Shown: piece after piece, positions 63,722 through 64,000 of the stretch | Position numbering within the stretch: the first letter of the stretch is position 1 | Layout of the letters: each line of letters starts with the position of its first letter | Assembly: GCF_001029105.3 (NCBI RefSeq) | Contig: NZ_CP011807.3 | Location: 1,798,001-1,862,000 of the forward strand | DNA: 64,000 nucleotides | Reading direction: 5' to 3' | Source: Pandoraea faecigallinarum | Lineage (GTDB): Bacteria; Pseudomonadota; Gammaproteobacteria; Burkholderiales; Burkholderiaceae | Position numbers and translations under genes: made by a program | Notes under the pieces: generated by a model | The model's input: the letters and a program-made list of their open reading frames with translations, nothing else | What the model was told of the DNA's origin: nothing | The model's database searches: none

Positions 63722-63973
63722 ATGGCACCCCGGCTCTCAGGATTCGCTCGTGCGCGAGAACGGTGTAAATTGTCCGATCGGGGCGATGGGAGCGGCGGGA
63801 CCAAACCGGATCAAAACGCGGATCACAACGCGGATGACAACGCGGATGACAACGCGGATGACAACGCGGATGACAACGCGGATGACAACGCGGATGACAA
63901 CGCGGATCACAACGGGCCGGCGCAGCACGCGTATCCGGGCGTGCGGGCAATGCCGGACGCGACAAGGAGATGA
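63722..63973 (+). CDS. small unrecognised open frame with Asn-Ala-Asp-Asp repeats
   Basis: 83 codons, divergent from the giant gene. Composition is highly biased: the middle is (NADD)n encoded by a 12-bp tandem repeat. There is no clear ribosome site and no similarity that I recognise, so it may not be translated. It ends 3 bases before the next gene. Confidence 0.3.
   Translation: MAPRLSGFARARERCKLSDRGDGSGGTKPDQNADHNADDNADDNADDNADDNADDNADDNADHNGPAQHAYPGVRAMPDATRR
63818..63913. repeat. eight 12-bp tandem repeats
   Basis: Eight units of GCGGATGACAAC: units 2-7 are identical and units 1 and 8 have CAC in place of GAC. The array begins about 195 bases upstream of the giant gene's start. A degenerate ninth unit (CCGGATCAAAAC) stands before it. 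Confidence 0.97.
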
Positions 63974-63976
63974 GGC

Positions 63977-64000
63977 ATGGCAACGCTTGAGTATTATTTC
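63977..64000 (+). CDS. 5' end of a gene running out of the window
   Basis: ATG 63977 with AAGGAGAT 7 bases before it opens MATLEYYF, then the window ends. Eight residues are too few for identification. Confidence 0.5.

Noticed and set aside
63818..63913. CRISPR array
   Set aside because: Units are 12 bp, directly adjacent and without spacers; no cas genes are near.

Overview
This is a 64-kb piece of a GC-rich chromosome from a betaproteobacterium of the order Burkholderiales. The gene orders recJ next to an RpfE-type gene, pyrG-kdsA-eno-ftsB, dapA-bamC, tpiA-secG-tRNA-Leu-nuoA..N and nuoN-DUF2818-NUDIX-DUF1178 are typical of Burkholderiaceae. Pandoraea is my best genus guess, but it is a guess from context and not shown by the sequence. 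Most of the window is core housekeeping DNA with dense high-GC coding.

Layout. 1-803: 3' part of a LysR regulator. 818-3591 (minus): recJ and an RpfE-type gene whose ends overlap. 3775-5746: lolC/F and lolD for lipoprotein release. 5817-7427: an IS1182-type insertion sequence sitting in the hairpin terminator of lolD and flanked by two copies of that hairpin. 7576-12545: a TatD-type hydrolase, comEC and an alpha/beta hydrolase. 12690-17432: pyrG, kdsA, eno, ftsB. 17546-19791 (minus): a GPGWY-repeat protein, hslO and a gamma carbonic anhydrase. 19841-29204 (plus): DUF455 ferritin-like protein, hydrolase, a PHP phosphatase next to yciO, an M50 protease, trpS, a methyltransferase, dapA, bamC and an MBL hydrolase. 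29293-30949 (minus): an Ala-rich lipoprotein and the ribosomal oxygenase roxA. 31036: slyD. 31779-35957 (minus): a phosphoesterase-like protein with altered metal motifs, then mutS. 36324-39116: a membrane diguanylate cyclase and an orphan LuxR-type HTH protein. 39556-58707: a quinone oxidoreductase, tpiA, secG, tRNA-Leu(GAG), all fourteen nuo genes of respiratory complex I, then DUF2818, a NUDIX hydrolase and DUF1178.

The accessory region is the right end. A single minus-strand gene (58799-63622, 1607 codons) encodes a giant protein without close relatives that I recognise. It has a long N-terminal part reminiscent of the DUF6543/ToxA_N toxin-like proteins, a hydrophobic stretch around residues 1130-1225, and a C-terminal block with a Cys-His-Asp arrangement (C1430, H1516, D1530) that looks like the papain-like C58/PaToxP/LifA protease fold. 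It is the best candidate here for an undescribed effector or toxin. A tandem array of eight 12-bp repeats lies about 200 bp upstream of it, inside a small divergent open frame.

Other points of interest: the IS element carries inward-facing terminators at both ends; the phosphoesterase-like protein has Asn where catalytic Asp is expected; several proteins end in or contain recent in-frame tandem repeats (comEC, diguanylate cyclase, two small secreted proteins); and the nuo operon contains two strong intercistronic hairpins.
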